From Achromobacter sp. Root83 (GTDB lineage Bacteria; Pseudomonadota; Gammaproteobacteria; Burkholderiales; Burkholderiaceae_B): 64,000 nucleotides of DNA. Within the stretch, counting starts at the first letter, position 1; every line of letters begins with the position of its first letter. A program made the position numbers and the translations under genes. The notes beneath the pieces are model-generated. The model saw only the letters and a list, made by a program, of their open reading frames with translations, was not told the origin of the DNA and searched no databases. Positions 27,778 through 37,183 of the stretch are shown here, one piece after another. The stretch lies in the NCBI RefSeq assembly GCF_001428845.1, contig NZ_LMIU01000007.1, positions 63,459 through 127,458 on the forward strand, read 5' to 3'.

Positions 27778-27814
27778 ATTTCCAAAGTGAATTTATAATA
27801 TCCCATTTGGAAAT
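27778..27814 (-). promoter_or_regulatory. Toxin-antitoxin promoter with flanking operator arms
   Basis: Perfect inverted repeat ATTTCCAAA-N19-TTTGGAAAT, 47 bases upstream of the antitoxin start. The spacer on the minus strand carries TATTAT, a -10 candidate, so bound antitoxin would sit on both sides of the -10 box. The TTGCGG about 18 bases upstream is a weak -35. Confidence 0.6.
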
Positions 27815-27941
27815 CCATCCGCAAGGCTCCCGCCCGCGACGAACGGGCCCGGCGCCCCGTAGGCTGCCCCGCAAGCGGCACCGGATTTGGGCCTATCATA
27901 GGCGGTTACAAAACCTCTCGGCACACTCACAAGGACTGGCA

Positions 27942-28319
27942 ATGACGGACCGGCAGCTCACGATACTCGCGGCACTGAACCTGATGGTGGCGGTTGGCGC
28001 GGGCGCCTTCGGCGCGCATGGGCTCAAGCGCATGCTGACGCCGGAACTGCTGGCCGTCTGGCAGACTGGCGTGATGTACCACCTGATCCACGCGCTGGGC
28101 CTGTTCGTGATCGCGCTGCTGGGCGCTCGTTTCGGATCGCCGCTACTGTCCGCGGCCGGCCTGGTCATGTTCGTCGGCATCGTGCTGTTTTCCGGCAGCC
28201 TCTATGTGTTGTCGCTGACCGGCACGCACTGGCTGGGCGCCGTCACGCCATTCGGCGGCGCGGCCTTCCTGGCGGCGTGGGCCATGGTGGCGCTGGCGGC
28301 CTATCGCGCCCAAGGGTAG
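27942..28319 (+). CDS. DUF423 family membrane protein
   Basis: 125 residues, four hydrophobic segments. Start ATG 27942 follows AAGGA at 27931-27935. The block AFGAHGLKRMLTPELLAVWQTGVMYHLIHALGL is the YgdD/DUF423 signature. It is a small inner-membrane protein of unknown function. It is followed closely by the EamA gene, perhaps in the same transcript. Confidence 0.88.
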   Translation: MTDRQLTILAALNLMVAVGAGAFGAHGLKRMLTPELLAVWQTGVMYHLIHALGLFVIALLGARFGSPLLSAAGLVMFVGIVLFSGSLYVLSLTGTHWLGAVTPFGGAAFLAAWAMVALAAYRAQG

Positions 28320-28381
28320 CGCTTCCGCCTTCCCCTCCCCGGCGGCAGGAACCGCCGAATCCGCAGGTTTCAGAGTTTCAG

Positions 28382-29290
28382 ATGTCCACCTCGACCGTAC
28401 TACCCGCCGCCCGTGAACGCTCCGCCGCCGCAGGCATCGCCTGCGTGGTGGGCGGCATTTTCTTCCTGACGCTGAGCGACGCCAATGCCAAATGGCTGGG
28501 CGCGCATTACAACCCGCTGCAGATCCTTTTCCTGCGCGCGCTGATCGCGCTGCCCTTCGTGACGGCGCTGGCGGTCGGCCTGGGCGGACGCCGCGTGCTG
28601 CGCACCACCCATCCCGGCCTGCACCTGACGCGCGGGGCCATCAACGTGGTGTCCGCCTGTTGCTTCTACCTGGGCCTGCGCGCGCTGCCCCTGGCCGAGG
28701 CCACCGCGATCGCGTTCGCCGCGCCGCTGTTCGTCACGGCGCTCTCCGTGCTGATCCTGAAGGAACGCGTCGACGGCAAGCGCTGGGTGGCGGTGCTGGC
28801 GGGCTTTGCCGGCGTGCTGATCGTGGTGCGCCCCGGCACGCAAGCGTTCCAGGCGGCCACCCTGCTGCCGCTGACGACCGCCCTGCTCTACGCGGTCATG
28901 ATGATCACGGCGCGCGGCATCAGCCGCGCCGAAGGCATGCTGACCACCACGTTCTATATCGTGCTGGGCCAATTGGTGTGCAGCGCCGTCGGTCTGCCCT
29001 GGGTCTGGCGGGAGCCCGCCATGGCAGACCTGCCGTACTTCGGCGCGGTGGCGCTCTTCAGCACGCTGGGGCTGGCGCTGATCACGCAGGGATTCCGCAT
29101 CGGCCCCGCATCGGTGGTTGCGCCGTTCGACTACACCGGCCTGATCTGGGCCACGATACTGGGCTGGATATTCTGGCGCGAGGCGCCGGACGCCTATGCC
29201 TACCTGGGCGCGGTGTTCATCGCGGGCAGCGGCGTCTACATCGCCGTGCGCGAAGCGCGGGCCAAGTCGCGCCGCCGGGTCGAGGCCTGA
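28382..29290 (+). CDS. EamA/DMT-superfamily transporter
   Basis: 302 residues with ten predicted membrane helices in two EamA repeats. FFLTLSDANAKWLGAHYNPLQILFLRALIALP is the first repeat's hallmark, with RGAINVVSACCFYLGLRALPLAEATAIAFAAP. DMT exporters carry amino acids, nucleosides or other metabolites out; the substrate is unknown. The start is ATG 28382. Confidence 0.85.
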   Translation: MSTSTVLPAARERSAAAGIACVVGGIFFLTLSDANAKWLGAHYNPLQILFLRALIALPFVTALAVGLGGRRVLRTTHPGLHLTRGAINVVSACCFYLGLRALPLAEATAIAFAAPLFVTALSVLILKERVDGKRWVAVLAGFAGVLIVVRPGTQAFQAATLLPLTTALLYAVMMITARGISRAEGMLTTTFYIVLGQLVCSAVGLPWVWREPAMADLPYFGAVALFSTLGLALITQGFRIGPASVVAPFDYTGLIWATILGWIFWREAPDAYAYLGAVFIAGSGVYIAVREARAKSRRRVEA

Positions 29291-29312
29291 GCCCGGCCGT
29301 CCATCGATCGCA

Positions 29313-29951
29313 TTATTCGCTGGGCGGCGGAAAGTGCCGCAGCAGCACGCGCCCCACGTTGGGTTCCAGCGCCGCTTCGCGCGCCACCGCCGTCAAGGCC
29401 GGACATACCGTGCCGAACCAGGACGGCCCCGGGCGCCAGTGCGTCATGACCGTCACATAAAGATCCAGCGCCGAGAAGCGCCGCCCCAGCATGTGCGGCG
29501 TGCCGGCCTGGCGTTCCAGTTCCTGCCAAAGATCGGCCCGGCGCATATGCACGCGCTCGCGCAGCAGATCGGCCGGCGGCCCCGCGGTGGTCCATTGGGG
29601 CGGATCGTCGCCGTAGGTGAAGGTGGGGTACACCGCCGCCACCAGGCGCACCAGCAGATTCAGGAACCGCACCCGCTCCGGCTTGTCGGGCCCGGGCGCC
29701 AGACCGGCCTGGGGCGCCACATCGTTAAGGTGCAGGATCATGGCCGCGCTCTCGGTCATGACGTCGCCGTCGGGAGTGACCAGCGTGGGCACCTGGCCCA
29801 GCGGGTTCAGCCGCAGCAGGCGGTCGCGATCCGGACCGGGTTTCAGGTACGGCACGTCGGTCAGCGTATGCGGCACGTTGGCCAGCACAAGCGCCATCTC
29901 GACGATGGCGGAGCCGCAGCCCGCGGACCCGATCAGCTCGTAGGATTTCAT
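29313..29951 (-). CDS. Glutathione S-transferase family protein
   Basis: 212 residues. N-terminal thioredoxin-like domain with SAGCGSAIVEMALVLANVP and the glutathione site NPLGQVPTLVTPDG...MTESAAMILHL; all-helical C-terminal domain after about residue 85. The catalytic Ser/Cys is likely in the SAGCGS loop. The ATG at 29951 is chosen because the GTG at 29960 sits right on the GGGAGG ribosome site, which instead is well placed for the ATG. It is the second gene after the sugar dehydrogenase, whose stop is 6 bases before. Confidence 0.85.
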   Translation of the reverse strand: MKSYELIGSAGCGSAIVEMALVLANVPHTLTDVPYLKPGPDRDRLLRLNPLGQVPTLVTPDGDVMTESAAMILHLNDVAPQAGLAPGPDKPERVRFLNLLVRLVAAVYPTFTYGDDPPQWTTAGPPADLLRERVHMRRADLWQELERQAGTPHMLGRRFSALDLYVTVMTHWRPGPSWFGTVCPALTAVAREAALEPNVGRVLLRHFPPPSE

Positions 29952-29956
29952 GGCAA

Positions 29957-31132
29957 TCACCCTCCCGATTCCGCGGGGGCCAGCCGTAGCAGTTCGCCCG
30001 GCGAAGCATCCGTCAGCACATACACATAACCGTCCGGCCCCTGCCGCACGTCGCGTATCCGGCTCTTGCGGTCAACCAGCAGCCGCTCCTGGGCGACCAC
30101 GCGGTTGCCGTCCAATGTCAGGCGGATCAGGTTCTGGTTGGCCAGCGCGCCGATGAACACCGATTGGCGCCAGGCCGGGAAACGGTCCGCGTCGTAGAAG
30201 GCCATGCCGCTGATGGCCGGAGACTTGGGCCACCAATACAGAGGGGGCTCCATGCCGGGCAGGCTTTCGCCCTTGGCCTCGGGAATCGCCAGGCCCGAGT
30301 AGTTGATGCCGTGCGTGGCCAGCGGCCAGCCATAGTTCTTGCCCGGCTGCACCAGGTTGATCTCGTCGCCGCCGCGGGGACCGTGCTCGTTTTCCCAGAG
30401 TTCGCCCGACCACGGGTTCAGCGCCATGCCTTGCGGATTGCGATGGCCATACGACCAGATTTCAGGCCGGGCGCCCGTCTTGCCCACAAAGGGATTGTCC
30501 GCCGGCACCGTGCCGTCGGTCTTGAGCCGTACCACCTTGCCTTGCAGCTTGTCCAGGTCCTGCGCGGTGGGCCGCTGGTTGTTTTCGCCCAGCGCGATGA
30601 ACAGATATCCCTTGCCGTCGAACACCAGGCGCGATCCAAAGTGCAGTCCGGACGACAGCTTGGGCTCTTGGCGGAACAGCACGCGAAAGTCCAGCAGGCC
30701 GCTGGCGTCGTCGGACAGGCGGCCTCGGCCGACCACGGTACCGCTGTTCGACCCGTCCGACTCCGCGTAGGACAGGTACACGTAGCGGTCCGTCGCGAAG
30801 TCCGGCGACAGCGCCACGTCCAGCAGGCCGCCCTGCCCCCGCGCCGCCACCTTGGGCACGCCGGACAGCGGTTTGGACAGGCCGCCAGGCGTGCGCAGCA
30901 GACGCAGCTTGCCGGGGCGCTCAGTGATCAGCACGCCGCCGTCGGGCAGAAAGGCCATGGACCAGGGATGATCCAGCCCGCCCACCACCGCCGTGACCCG
31001 GGCGGCCACCGAAGGCGGTTCCTGCGCGGCGCGCGCCATCGGAGACGCTGCGACGGCCGCAACGGCCAGCAGGGTCAGGGACAACAGCGGGGGGAGTAGC
31101 GCGCGCGTGCTCGCGGCGGTGCGTGACTGCAT
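29957..31132 (-). CDS. PQQ-type soluble aldose sugar dehydrogenase (YliI-like)
   Basis: 391 residues. A signal peptide (about 1-36, cleaving near MARA-AQE) sends it to the periplasm. A six-bladed propeller fold is read from GLDHPWSMAFLPDGGVLITERPGKLRL, LLDVALSPDF, GSRLVFDGKGYLFIALG, SYGHRNPQGMAL, WENEHGPRGGDEINLV and DVRQGPDGYVYVLTD, which carry PQQ and Ca2+ ligands. Start ATG 31132 has GGAG six bases before it. It oxidises aldoses and passes electrons to the respiratory chain, if PQQ is available. The GST gene follows. Confidence 0.88.
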   Translation of the reverse strand: MQSRTAASTRALLPPLLSLTLLAVAAVAASPMARAAQEPPSVAARVTAVVGGLDHPWSMAFLPDGGVLITERPGKLRLLRTPGGLSKPLSGVPKVAARGQGGLLDVALSPDFATDRYVYLSYAESDGSNSGTVVGRGRLSDDASGLLDFRVLFRQEPKLSSGLHFGSRLVFDGKGYLFIALGENNQRPTAQDLDKLQGKVVRLKTDGTVPADNPFVGKTGARPEIWSYGHRNPQGMALNPWSGELWENEHGPRGGDEINLVQPGKNYGWPLATHGINYSGLAIPEAKGESLPGMEPPLYWWPKSPAISGMAFYDADRFPAWRQSVFIGALANQNLIRLTLDGNRVVAQERLLVDRKSRIRDVRQGPDGYVYVLTDASPGELLRLAPAESGG

Positions 31133-31268
31133 GGACATCTCCGGCGGCGACAGGTTGGATGACGGGCGCGAAGGCATGCCAGGGAGACGGGATGAGTCCC
31201 ATGGTTGGCGTACCATAGCGCCCTGGGACGGGTGGTCTCCCGTCCTTCCTCTCAGGAGACTCCATCAC

Positions 31269-31880
31269 ATGAAACTGTACTACATGCCCGGCGCGTGCTC
31301 GCTCGCATCCCACATCGTCCTGGAGTGGATCGGCAAGCCCTACGAAACGCACAAGCTCAGCCGTGACGAACTCAAGGGTCCGGAGTTTCTGCAGATCAAC
31401 CCGCTGGGCGCCGTGCCCGCGCTGACAGACGGCGGCTGGACCATCACCCAGAACATCGCCATTCTCGAATTCCTGGCCGAACAGGCCCCGCAAAGCCCGT
31501 TGCTTGGCGACGGCACCGGGCGCTCGCGCGCCGAAGTGCGCCGCTGGCTGGGCTTCATCAACTCCGACATCCACAAGACGTTCTCGATGCTCTTTGGCGC
31601 GCAACGCTTCGTGGCGGAAGAAGACGCGCAGAAGCAACTGGCCGCTTCCGCTTCCAAGCTGTTGACCAAGCTGTTTGCCCAACTGGACACGCAACTGGCC
31701 GCCAAGCCCTATCTGGCCGGCAGCGCCGCGTCGGTCGCCGACGCCTACCTGTACGTCGTGCTGCGCTGGGCCCACGCCAAGGAAGTGGACCTGTCCGGCC
31801 TGGACAATCTGTCTGACTTCTTCAAGCGCATGGAAGCAGACGCCGGCGTGCAGGCCGCCCTGAAGGCCGAAGGGCTGTAG
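31269..31880 (+). CDS. Glutathione S-transferase, beta-like
   Basis: 203 residues. MKLYYMPGACSLASHIVLEWIGKPYE is the beta-class N-terminus with Tyr/Cys at the active site, and NPLGAVPALTDGGWTITQNIAILEFL is the glutathione-binding part. The C-terminal helical domain ends ALKAEGL. Bacterial beta-class GSTs detoxify electrophiles or act in aromatic degradation. It is divergent from the sugar dehydrogenase gene. Confidence 0.9.
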   Translation: MKLYYMPGACSLASHIVLEWIGKPYETHKLSRDELKGPEFLQINPLGAVPALTDGGWTITQNIAILEFLAEQAPQSPLLGDGTGRSRAEVRRWLGFINSDIHKTFSMLFGAQRFVAEEDAQKQLAASASKLLTKLFAQLDTQLAAKPYLAGSAASVADAYLYVVLRWAHAKEVDLSGLDNLSDFFKRMEADAGVQAALKAEGL

Positions 31881-31912
31881 GGCTGTGGGGTCGTGGGGCT
31901 GTAGGGCTGTAG
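31872..31912. repeat. Short repeats at the 3' end of the GST gene
   Basis: Copies of GGGCTGTAG and variants run in tandem from the last codons of the GST gene into the gap. The stop codon is inside the first copy, so slippage could change the C-terminus. Confidence 0.45.
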
Positions 31913-31957
31913 GACCATCCGGCTTGCGGCGCGCCGCCCGCAATCCGGCGCCGCGCC

Positions 31958-32923
31958 CTATCCGGCCGATCCCGGCCCCGTCCCTGGCAGCGCCTGGCCT
32001 TCAAGCGTCTTTTTCACGGCAGCCAGAAAGCGCCGCGCCAACAGGGGCGGCGCGCTCAGATTCGAATGCGTGGCCCAGATGTCCACGCTGGCCTCGGGCG
32101 CGATGGGCCGCAGCGCCATGTGCGCGGCCTGATCGGGCGTGACGCACCAGGCGTCCACCAGCGCCGGTCCCAGGCCCTGCTGCACGAACGAACAGGCGGT
32201 CACGGGGGAATGCACTTCCACCGCCGCCGCGCAGCGCGGCCCCTCGCCGAAGAAGGGGGCAAGCGCCCGCCCCAGCGGCGTGTCGCGGGGATAGCCGATC
32301 CACGCCGCCGACGAGAAATCCTCGGGCAGCACCACGTCGTGGCTGGCCAGCGGATGCCCGGGGGGCAGGACACAGATCACGGGCACCCGCGCCAGCCTGA
32401 CCGAGGTCAGGTTGGGATGGTCGGGCGGTTGCATGGAAATGCCGATGTCCGCCTGTCCGGACAGAAAGTACGCCGCCAGCTCATCGAACGTCACGCTGCG
32501 GTAGTCCACCCGCGCGTCGGCATGGCGGGCGCGAAAACGCTCCAGCGCCATCGGAATCAGGCGCTGGCCGAAGCTGGCGCTGGCCACGATCTTCAGCATC
32601 CCCGCGCCCGACTGCCCCAGGCTGGCGGCCAGGTCGTTGACCCGCTGGATGCCGCCATACACCTGCTCGACCTCAGCGTACAGGCGCCGCGCTTCGGCCG
32701 TGGGAGACAGCCGGCTCTTGACCCTTTCGAACAGCCGATAGCCCAGCCGGCTTTCCGTCAGCGCCAGCACCCGGCTCACCGCCGGCTGCGACACATGCAG
32801 CACGCGCCCCGCGCCGCTGATCGAACCGGCCATCATGATGGCGCGGAACACCTCGATCTGGCGCAGGTTCAAGGGCCGTCCGCCGGTGGGTCCGGCCTCG
32901 TCGGCATATACATCCGCATCCAT
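31958..32923 (-). CDS. LysR-family transcriptional regulator
   Basis: 321 residues from ATG 32923, which has GAGGGG six bases before it. Winged helix: LNLRQIEVFRAIMMAGSISGAGRVLHVSQPAVSRVLALTE; effector domain from about 105, with GIGYP-like and PVTACSFVQQGLGPALVD loops. It is divergent from the Bug receptor, D-aminoacylase and racemase genes (33042-36237), which it probably activates. Confidence 0.9.
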   Translation of the reverse strand: MDADVYADEAGPTGGRPLNLRQIEVFRAIMMAGSISGAGRVLHVSQPAVSRVLALTESRLGYRLFERVKSRLSPTAEARRLYAEVEQVYGGIQRVNDLAASLGQSGAGMLKIVASASFGQRLIPMALERFRARHADARVDYRSVTFDELAAYFLSGQADIGISMQPPDHPNLTSVRLARVPVICVLPPGHPLASHDVVLPEDFSSAAWIGYPRDTPLGRALAPFFGEGPRCAAAVEVHSPVTACSFVQQGLGPALVDAWCVTPDQAAHMALRPIAPEASVDIWATHSNLSAPPLLARRFLAAVKKTLEGQALPGTGPGSAG

Positions 32924-33041
32924 TTTCTTCCCCTCGATCGATAACGGCGGATTATAGGTTTTAGACATTTTTCGATGACGCGGTGCCGCAAACACGGGTG
33001 TAACCTGCCCGCTCAACACAACAAAACAGGGGAAATCCACC

Positions 33042-34019
33042 ATGCGCAGCAAGCTCTTACACCGTCTTTCCGTCGCGGCGCTAAGCGTCGCCCTGGCCGG
33101 CACGGCCGCGGCCGCCGGCTATCCGGACAAGCCCATCACCTTCGTGGTGCCGTCCGCCGCGGGCGGATCGCCCGACGTGCTGTCGCGCCTGATCACGACG
33201 CAGATCGCCCGCGACACCGGCGCCACCGTGGTCATCGAGAACCGCCCCGGCGCCGCCGGCAACATCGGCATCGCGCTGATCAAGCGCGCCGCGGCCGACG
33301 GCTACACCGTGGGCTACGGCAACATCAACACGCTGGCCGTCAACCGCTCGCTGTTCAAGCGCCTGCCGTACGACGTCGACCAGGACCTGACCCCGGTCGC
33401 CCATATGTTCGACCTGTACAACGCGCTGATCGTGCCGGCCGACTCCCCCGTCAAAAGCGTGCAGGACCTGATCGACCGCGCCCGCAAGGAGCCCGGCCGC
33501 CTGTCCTACGGCGCCTCCGGCGTGGGCACCACCGGCCACATGGGCGGCGAACTGTTCAAGAGCATGGCCAAGCTGGACGTCATGTTCATCCCCTACAACG
33601 GCGGCCCTGCCGCCATCCAGGACTTGCTGGGCGGCCGCCTGGACTACTTGTTCGTCAACACCTCGGAAGCCACCCCGCTGGTCAAAAGCGGCAAGGTCCG
33701 CGCCATCGGCGTAAGCAGCCTGAAGCGCCTGCCGCTGATGCCCGACGTGCCCACCCTGGACGAAGCCGGCTTGAAGGGCTATGAAACCGTAGCGTGGGGC
33801 GGCGTCGTCGCTCCCAAGGGCACGCCGCCGGACGTCGTGGCCACGCTGAATGCCGCCATCCAGAAAGCGCTGCAGGCGCCGGAAGTGCGCACCGGCCTCG
33901 CCATGCTGGGCGCCGAACCCGCCACCGGCTCGCCCGCCGAGTTCAAGCAACTGATCGATCGTGAAACCGCCAAGTGGCAGCAGATCATCGACAACGCCGG
34001 CATCGAAAAGCTCGACTAG
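33042..34019 (+). CDS. Bug-type tripartite tricarboxylate transport receptor
   Basis: 325 residues. Signal peptide ending LAGTAAAAGYPDKP, followed by the Bug family pattern ITFVVPSAAGGSPDVLSRLI, VVIENRPGAAGNIG, and LSYGASGVGTTGHMGGELF. Bug proteins bind carboxylic acids and amino acids in the periplasm and are numerous in Bordetella and relatives. GGGGA precedes the ATG. It begins a set with D-aminoacylase and racemase, so the ligand may be an N-acyl-D-amino acid or its product. Confidence 0.9.
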   Translation: MRSKLLHRLSVAALSVALAGTAAAAGYPDKPITFVVPSAAGGSPDVLSRLITTQIARDTGATVVIENRPGAAGNIGIALIKRAAADGYTVGYGNINTLAVNRSLFKRLPYDVDQDLTPVAHMFDLYNALIVPADSPVKSVQDLIDRARKEPGRLSYGASGVGTTGHMGGELFKSMAKLDVMFIPYNGGPAAIQDLLGGRLDYLFVNTSEATPLVKSGKVRAIGVSSLKRLPLMPDVPTLDEAGLKGYETVAWGGVVAPKGTPPDVVATLNAAIQKALQAPEVRTGLAMLGAEPATGSPAEFKQLIDRETAKWQQIIDNAGIEKLD

Positions 34020-34027
34020 GCATATCC

Positions 34028-35497
34028 ATGACGGCAGACACCTTGCAGGCTGACTTCATCGTGGCGGGCGCCATGCTTATCGACGGCTCGGGCGGGCCCG
34101 CCCGCCAGGGCGACCTGGCCGTGCGCGGCGGACGCATCGCGGCGGTGGGCAGCTTTGCCCATCCCGCGGGCGTGCCCGTCATCGATGGCGGCGGCCAGGT
34201 GCTGGCGCCGGGCTTCATCGACTCGCATACCCACGATGACGGCTACCTGCTGGCGCATCCCGACATGCTGCCCAAGGTGTCCCAAGGCATCACCACGGTG
34301 GTCACCGGCAACTGCGGGATCAGCCTGGCGCCGCTGTCGCGGACGGACATTCCGCAGCCGCTGGACCTGCTGGGTCCGGCGGAACTGTTCCGCTTCGGCA
34401 CCTTCCGCGCCTGGATGGACGCCTTGCGCGCCACGCCGGCCGCGGTCAACGTGATTCCGCTGGTGGGCCACACGACCTTGCGCGTGGCCGTCATGGACGA
34501 CACGTCCCGGCCCGCCGACGGCCCGGAACGCGCCGCCATGCGCGCCCTGATGCAGGAAGCGCTGGACGCCGGCGCGTTCGGCGTGTCCACCGGCACCTTC
34601 TACCCGCCGGCCAGCGCGGCGCCCACCGATGAGATCATCGACGTGTGCATGCCGCTGCAAGGCCGGTCCGGCATCTACGCCACCCATCTGCGCGACGAAG
34701 CCGACCACATCGTGCCGGCCATGGAAGAGGCGCTGCACATCGGCCGCGAACTCGATTGCCGGGTGGTGTTCTCGCACCACAAGCTGGCGGGCGAACGCAA
34801 CCACGGCCGCACCCGCGAAACGCTGGACATCATCAGCCGCGCCGCGGCTGCTCAGCCCGTCTGCCTGGACTGCCATCCCTACCCCGCCACGTCGACCATG
34901 CTGCGGCTGGACCGCGCGCGCCTCGCCAGCCGCACCATGATCACCTGGTCCAAAGGCTATCCGGAAGCCACGGGCCGCGATTTCAGCGACGTCATGGCCG
35001 AACTGGGCCTGGACGACGAGGCCGCCGTTGCGCGCCTGGCGCCGGCGGGCGCCATCTACTTCCTCATGGATCCGGCGGACGTCAACCGGATCTTCGCGCA
35101 CCCGCTGACCATGGTGGGATCGGACGGACTGCCCTTCGACCCGCATCCACACCCGCGCCAATGGGGCACCTTCACCAATGTGCTGCGCACGATGGTGCGC
35201 GAACAGAACCTGCTGTCGCTCGAAGCCGCCGTCCACAAAATGACCGGGCTGGCGGCCAGCCAGTACGGCGTGACAGAGCGCGGACTGCTGCGCGAGGGGT
35301 ATCATGCTGACCTGGTGCTGTTCGATCCCGCCACCGTGACAGACGTGGCCACTTTTTCAGCTCCCATTCAGGCAAGCCAGGGTATCCACGCGGTGTGGGT
35401 CAATGGCAAGCGGGTCTGGGACGGGGAACGAACCGGCGCCGAACGCCCGGGCCAGGTGCTGACGCCCGGTGATGCATTTTCGGAGTCCATAAAGTGA
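34028..35497 (+). CDS. N-acyl-D-amino-acid deacylase (D-aminoacylase)
   Basis: 489 residues, amidohydrolase family. LAPGFIDSHTHDD provides metal-binding His residues; TGNCGIS, GTFYPPASAA, ATHLRDE and VFSHHK are D-aminoacylase features, with a late MVGSDGLPFDPHPHPR bearing the catalytic Asp. It removes the acyl group from N-acyl-D-amino acids. It starts 8 bases after the Bug gene and overlaps the racemase start by 4 bases, so it forms one operon. Confidence 0.9.
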   Translation: MTADTLQADFIVAGAMLIDGSGGPARQGDLAVRGGRIAAVGSFAHPAGVPVIDGGGQVLAPGFIDSHTHDDGYLLAHPDMLPKVSQGITTVVTGNCGISLAPLSRTDIPQPLDLLGPAELFRFGTFRAWMDALRATPAAVNVIPLVGHTTLRVAVMDDTSRPADGPERAAMRALMQEALDAGAFGVSTGTFYPPASAAPTDEIIDVCMPLQGRSGIYATHLRDEADHIVPAMEEALHIGRELDCRVVFSHHKLAGERNHGRTRETLDIISRAAAAQPVCLDCHPYPATSTMLRLDRARLASRTMITWSKGYPEATGRDFSDVMAELGLDDEAAVARLAPAGAIYFLMDPADVNRIFAHPLTMVGSDGLPFDPHPHPRQWGTFTNVLRTMVREQNLLSLEAAVHKMTGLAASQYGVTERGLLREGYHADLVLFDPATVTDVATFSAPIQASQGIHAVWVNGKRVWDGERTGAERPGQVLTPGDAFSESIK

Positions 35498-36237
35498 AGA
35501 CGTTTTCCCAGGACTGCTACCTGGGTGTATTGGGCGGGATGGGTCCCATGGCCGGCGCGGCCTTTGCCCTCCGCCTGGCGGCGCTGACGCCCGCCGCGAT
35601 CGACCAGCATCACATCCCCACGCTGCTGCGCAATGATCCCCGCATTCCCGACCGGTCCAGCGCCTATATGTCCGGCGGCGAGAACCCCCTGCCCTACATG
35701 GTGGAAGGCGTGCGCTTCCTGGAACAGGCGGGCGCGCGCATCATCGCCATTCCCTGCAATACCGCCCATCTGTGGTTTGACGAGATCGCGGCGTCCACGC
35801 CGCTGCCCGTGCTGCACATCATCGAGGCCGTCATCGAAGACCTGCGCCGCCTGGGCCTGCCCAGCGGCCGGATCGGCCTGATGGGCACCGCCGCCACGCT
35901 CAAGCTGGGCCTCTACCAGCGGCACCTGGAAGCCCAGGGCTACGAGTGCATCGTGCCCGACGACGACGAAGTCGAACGCTACTGCATGGGTTCGATCCGC
36001 GCCGTGAAGGGCAACCGGCTCGAAGACGCTTTCGCGCCCGCCGCCGAATGCATCGCCCGCCTGAAGGCGCGCGGCGCCGACGCCGTGGTGCTGGGCTGCA
36101 CGGAACTGCCCCTGGCCGTGCCGCACGCCCTGCGTCCCAGCCTGGGCGTGACGCTGACGGACTCCATCGACGCCCTCGCCCGCGCAGCCATCGCGCACTA
36201 CCAGGCCAACCAGCCCGAACAATTGATCGCGGCTTGA
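35494..36237 (+). CDS. Aspartate/glutamate racemase family protein
   Basis: 247 residues from a GTG that overlaps the previous stop (GTGA). The two catalytic cysteines are in IPCNTAHLWF and LGCTELPLAV, as in aspartate and glutamate racemases; GGMGPMAGAAFALRL is the N-terminal loop. With D-aminoacylase and the Bug receptor it could convert the released D-amino acid to the L form for catabolism. The preferred amino acid is not clear. Confidence 0.88.
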   Translation: MKTFSQDCYLGVLGGMGPMAGAAFALRLAALTPAAIDQHHIPTLLRNDPRIPDRSSAYMSGGENPLPYMVEGVRFLEQAGARIIAIPCNTAHLWFDEIAASTPLPVLHIIEAVIEDLRRLGLPSGRIGLMGTAATLKLGLYQRHLEAQGYECIVPDDDEVERYCMGSIRAVKGNRLEDAFAPAAECIARLKARGADAVVLGCTELPLAVPHALRPSLGVTLTDSIDALARAAIAHYQANQPEQLIAA

Positions 36238-36241
36238 AGTA

Positions 36242-36428
36242 GGCCCCCACGCTGCGCACACTTCGTGTGCTTGCTGCCCCCCGAGGGGGCTGCCCCGCCT
36301 TGGGGCGGCCCGGCGGCGGGGCGGGCCCCCACGCTGCGCACACTTCGTGTGCTTGCTGCCCCCCAAGGGGGCTGCCCCGCCTTGGGGCGGCCCGGCGGCG
36401 GGGCGGGCCCCCACGCTGCGTGCTTGCC
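36242..36428. repeat. 82-base tandem repeat, two full copies and a partial third
   Basis: Units at 36242-36323 and 36324-36405 are nearly identical (one CCGAGG/CCAAGG change), and a partial third begins at 36406. Each holds internal palindromes, CACACTTCGTGTG, GCCCCCCGAGGGGGC and a CCGCCTTGGGGCGG-like arm. The repeat fills the 241-base gap between the convergent racemase and livF genes up to the terminator. Confidence 0.8.
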
Positions 36429-36456
36429 AAAAAAAAGGCGCACCTTGCGATGCGCC
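36429..36456 (-). terminator. Intrinsic terminator of the liv operon
   Basis: On the minus strand GGCGCA, 8-base loop, TGCGCC, followed by eight U (the A-run at 36429-36436). It lies 23 bases past the livF stop. Confidence 0.8.
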
Positions 36457-36478
36457 CGTTCCCTTCGCGGGGAATATC

Positions 36479-37179
<701 letters not shown>

Positions 37180-37183
<4 letters not shown>

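Noticed and set aside
29236-29595. Other open frames around the GST gene
   Set aside because: They fall in other frames of supported genes and lack motifs.
31872-31912. Phase-variable tract controlling the GST
   Set aside because: The repeats are short and imperfect and begin at the stop codon, so changes would affect at most a few terminal residues.
36242-36428. CRISPR array
   Set aside because: The 82-base units are contiguous tandem copies without spacers and no cas genes are near.
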